A stretch of DNA of 64,000 nucleotides from Streptomyces sp. ISL-36 (GTDB taxonomy: Bacteria; Actinomycetota; Actinomycetes; Streptomycetales; Streptomycetaceae), in contig NZ_JAGGOS010000057.1 of assembly GCF_018614205.1 (NCBI RefSeq), forward strand, positions 49,813 to 113,812. The letters run 5' to 3'. The notes beneath the pieces are model-generated. The model worked only from the letters and a program-made list of their open reading frames with translations, did not search any database and was not told the origin of the DNA. Shown here in pieces: positions 61,870 to 64,000 of the stretch. How positions within the stretch are numbered: the stretch's first letter is position 1; each line of letters starts with the position of its first letter. The translations under genes and the position numbers were made by a program.

Positions 61870-62322
61870 TCAGGCCTCCTCGGGCGCGCGGGACACGAGC
61901 TTGGTCCAGGCGGTCACGACGTGCTCGCCGCTCTCGTCGTGCACCTCGCCGCGGATGTCCAGGATGTCGTTCCCCGCCAGCGACTTGATCGCCTCGATGG
62001 TCGAGGTGACCGAGAGCCGGTCACCCGCCCGCACGGGACGGGTGTACGCGAACTTCTGGTCACCGTGCACCACGCGGCTGTAGTCCAGGCCCAGCTGGGG
62101 GTCCTCGATGACCTGCCCCGCGGCCTGGAAAGTGATGGCGAACACAAAAGTCGGCGGAGCGATCACATCGGGGTGACCGAGCGCCTTCGCCGCTTCCTGA
62201 TCGACATAAGCGGGATTCGCGTCACCCACCGCTTCGGCGAACTCGCGGATCTTCTCGCGGCCGACCTCGTACGGCGCGGTGGGCGGATAGGTCCGGCCCA
62301 CGAAGGACTGGTCGAGCGCCAT
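61870..62322 (-). CDS. MaoC-like dehydratase N-terminal domain protein, HadA/UPF0336-type
   Basis: 150 residues starting MALDQSFVGRTYPPTAPYEV, with EFAEAVGDANPAYVDQEAAK and APPTFVFAI, the UPF0336/HadA pattern lacking the full catalytic motif. It is expected to be the substrate-binding partner of the HadB-type subunit. ATG 62322 follows GGAGG. A terminator separates it from rpmG. Confidence 0.88.
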   Translation of the reverse strand: MALDQSFVGRTYPPTAPYEVGREKIREFAEAVGDANPAYVDQEAAKALGHPDVIAPPTFVFAITFQAAGQVIEDPQLGLDYSRVVHGDQKFAYTRPVRAGDRLSVTSTIEAIKSLAGNDILDIRGEVHDESGEHVVTAWTKLVSRAPEEA

Positions 62323-62357
62323 GGACTCGATACCTCCTGGAATGTGTGGAACAAACG

Positions 62358-62394
62358 ACACGAGGCCGCCCCCGGTGTGGGGACGGCCTCGTGT
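62358..62394 (-). terminator. Terminator between rpmG and the MaoC pair
   Basis: ACACGAGGCCG (62358-62368) and its complement (62384-62394) enclose an inner CCCC-GGGG stem. On the minus strand CGTTTGTTCC follows. Confidence 0.72.
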
Positions 62395-62404
62395 ACGAGC
62401 CTGA

Positions 62405-62569
62405 TTAACGCGTCTCGCGGTGCGCGGTGTGCGAGTTGCAGCGAGGGCAGTGCTTCTTCATCTCAAGACGGTCCGGGTTGTTACGCCGGTTCTTCTTGGT
62501 GATGTAGTTCCGCTCCTTGCACTCCACGCAGGCCAGCGTGATCTTCGGGCGGACGTCGGTGGCAGCCAC
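62405..62569 (-). CDS. rpmG: 50S ribosomal protein L33
   Basis: 54 residues from GTG 62569: [20 protein letters not shown], then [18 protein letters not shown] and HRETR. The two CxxC pairs mark the zinc-binding form. It is placed between the tRNA-Met/Thr pair and the MaoC genes. Confidence 0.97.
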
Positions 62570-62657
62570 GTGAGTGCTCCTTGGACGGACGATGGACGGA
62601 TGAACGCATAAAAGAGTAGCCGATCGAAGGACCGACCCCACAATCGGCTACCGTGTG

Positions 62658-62730
62658 TAGCGGTGACCGGACTTGAACCGGTGACACAGCGATTATGAGC
62701 CGCTTGCTCTACCGACTGAGCTACACCGCT
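62658..62730 (-). tRNA. tRNA-Met (CAT anticodon), elongator type
   Basis: 73-nt cloverleaf. The acceptor AGCGGTG pairs with CACCGCT and the anticodon loop is CTCATAA. The first base pair is A-T rather than the initiator mismatch, and the anticodon stem lacks three G-C pairs, so it is not initiator tRNA. A lysidine-type tRNA-Ile cannot be fully excluded from the sequence. Confidence 0.92.
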
Positions 62731-62774
62731 TTGATGATCGGGTTCCCGCCCGAAGGCGGGTTCCTTCTCACCAG

Positions 62775-62847
62775 AGCCCCAATACGGAATCGAACCGTAG
62801 ACCTTCTCCTTACCATGGAGACGCTCTACCGACTGAGCTATTGGGGC
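62775..62847 (-). tRNA. tRNA-Thr (GGT anticodon)
   Basis: 73-nt cloverleaf. The acceptor GCCCCAA pairs with TTGGGGC. The anticodon arm TCTCC-ATGGTAA-GGAGA gives GGT. The T-arm contains GGTTCGATTCC. It lies 44 bases from tRNA-Met, and the two are probably cotranscribed with rpmG. Confidence 0.95.
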
Positions 62848-63064
62848 GAGCGATGAAGACATTACACGGTCCTCCGCCGATCGCCCAAATCCGTTTCGGG
62901 GCCCGTCCTACCGCCCGCGCGCATGAGGACGTCCCTCCCGTCCCGTACGCCACTCGTGGCCTGATCGGTACGACTATTGCGCTCCTCCCCGAAGGGTGGC
63001 CGGAGCGCCCCTAGGCTCGGCCCCACGCTGCGTGATCTTGATCGTGAGGAGCCTTGGGAGCCCG

Positions 63065-63882
63065 ATGTCAGCCGACAGCAAGCAGCCCCAGCCGCCCGAC
63101 GACTGGGCCGCCGCCACCGCCGACTCCACCTCGCTCCTGCTCTCCAACGCCCGGCTCACCGACGGCCGGACGGTCGACGTCCGGCTCGGCGGCGGCCGGA
63201 TCGAGGCCGTCGGGACGGCCGGCAGCCTCACCGCCGTCGGCGCCCGCGTCGACCTCGCCGGGTACCTGCTCCTCCCCGCCGCCGCCGAGGCGCACGCCCA
63301 CGCCGACACCGCGCTCAGCGCCGACTCCCCCGGCCCCGTCTCGTACGCCCCCGACGAGGTGCAGCGCCGGGCGACCGAGGCCGCGCTGCTGCAGCTCGGC
63401 CACGGCGCCACCGCGCTGCGCGCCCACGTGCGCATCGGGGGCCTGCACGGCCTCGGCCCGCTCGAAGCCGTCCTCCAGGCCCGCCGTTCGCTGCGCGGCC
63501 TGACCGATCTCACGACGGTCGCCGTGCCGCGGCTGCTCACCGGCGCGGCGGGCGCGGACGGGCTCGCGATGCTGCGCGACGCGGTGAAGATGGGCGCGAG
63601 CGTGGTGGGCGGCTGCCCGGACCTCGACCCGGACCCCACCGGGTACGTGGAGGCCGTCCTCGACCTGGCGGCCGAGCACGGCTGCCCCGTCGATCTGCAC
63701 ACGGACGGTGACGACCCGGCGCGGCTCGCCCGCCTGGCCGCCATGGCGGGCGGACTGCGGCCGGGGGTGACGATCGGCCCCTGCGCGGGGCTGGCCCGGC
63801 TGCCCTCGGACGCGGCACGGCGGGCCGCCGACCAACTGGCGGCGGCGGGAGTCACGGTGGTCTGCGTGCCGCAGGGCGGCGG
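63065..63882 (+). CDS. Amidohydrolase family protein, C-terminus missing
   Basis: At least 272 residues from ATG 63065. It has the composite-domain start of the amidohydrolase superfamily (LLLSNARLTDGRTVDVRLGG), then LAGYLLLPAAAEAHAHADTA supplying the metal HxH, and VDLHTDGDD with another metal His. It is related to cytosine-deaminase-like hydrolases; the substrate is unknown. The reading frame stays open to the window end, but from about 63,883 the sequence is adapter-like, so the true C-terminal part is absent. It is divergent from tRNA-Thr. Confidence 0.82.
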
Positions 63883-64000
63883 CTGGCTCTTTTACACATC
63901 TCCCAGCCCACCCGACACAAAGGCGACTCGCGTGTCGTCTTTTGCTCTTAAAAAAAAAAAAGAAAGGTATGACAACACAACAACTCAGAGATGGATGACA
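63883..64000. other. Probable sequencing-adapter contamination at the contig end
   Basis: From 63883 the sequence follows the Nextera transposase adapter (CTCTT-TACACATCTCC, AGCCCAC) with a few mismatches. After an index-sized stretch comes CTCG-TG-CGTCTT-TGCT, resembling the P7 flow-cell end, then a 12-13-base A-run and low-complexity bases. GC content drops abruptly. This is not genomic sequence. Confidence 0.85.

Noticed and set aside
62658..62847. tRNA-Met/tRNA-Thr as an integration site for a mobile element
   Set aside because: Both tRNAs are intact, with no duplicated 3' ends, integrase or excisionase genes in the flanks.

Overview
The window looks like a chromosomal segment of a Streptomyces (at least a streptomycete-type actinobacterium). 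It is very GC-rich, with G or C at most third codon positions and many GTG/TTG starts. It carries the alpha, spc, S10, str and rif ribosomal-protein/RNA-polymerase regions with actinobacterial features: zinc-type S14, acidic extensions on S9, L17 and NusG, secE-nusG next to tRNA-Trp, and a murB/MaoC-pair/rpmG/tRNA block. Nearly all translation genes are on the minus strand, so the region is read from high to low coordinates.

Layout. 1-8.6 kb: end of a lipoprotein gene, coaA, a DUF389 membrane protein, glmM, rplM-rpsI, an ABC-F ATPase, a Q-rich membrane protein and truA. 8.6-15.4 kb (minus): secY-adk, map, infA-rpmJ-rpsM-rpsK, rpoA, rplQ. 15.4-17.8 kb: a plus-strand islet (small secreted protein, frameshifted exported protein, LuxR-type regulator with a degenerate receiver) that separates rplO from secY, flanked by strong terminators. 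17.8-27.5 kb (minus): S10 and spc genes, rpsJ to rplO. 28-33.8 kb (plus): an accessory locus with an SseB-like protein, a WXG100-like helical protein, a 731-residue T7SS-type polymorphic toxin ending in an R-STS-ExE ADP-ribosyltransferase domain, an adjacent ADP-ribosylglycohydrolase with an extra N-terminal domain (likely immunity), and a degenerate papain-fold protein. 34-37 kb (plus): an MJ1316/2H RNA-end protein and a Tat-type PIG-L lipoprotein. 37.2-41.6 kb (minus): rpsL-rpsG-fusA-tuf. 42.2-54.8 kb: a small coiled-coil/TM gene, then (minus) tRNA-Trp, secE-nusG, rplK-rplA, rplJ-rplL, rpoB-rpoC. 55-62.8 kb: aminotransferase, adenosine deaminase family protein, hypothetical protein, TetR/SDR pair, murB, a minisatellite and decayed MFS gene, a MaoC dehydratase pair, rpmG, tRNA-Met and tRNA-Thr. 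63-63.9 kb: a truncated amidohydrolase.

The last ~118 bases resemble a noisy Nextera-type sequencing adapter followed by poly(A). The contig therefore probably ends near 63,882 and the rest is not genomic.

The most interesting content is the ADP-ribosyltransferase/ADP-ribosylhydrolase pair. By motif content it is a T7SS-type counterpart of the T6SS Tre1/Tri1 system, placed between the S10 and str ribosomal clusters. Secondary points are the islet splitting the spc operon, a 25-bp palindromic element shared upstream of rpsJ and rpsL, and in-frame tandem duplications of gene 3' ends that include the stop codon.
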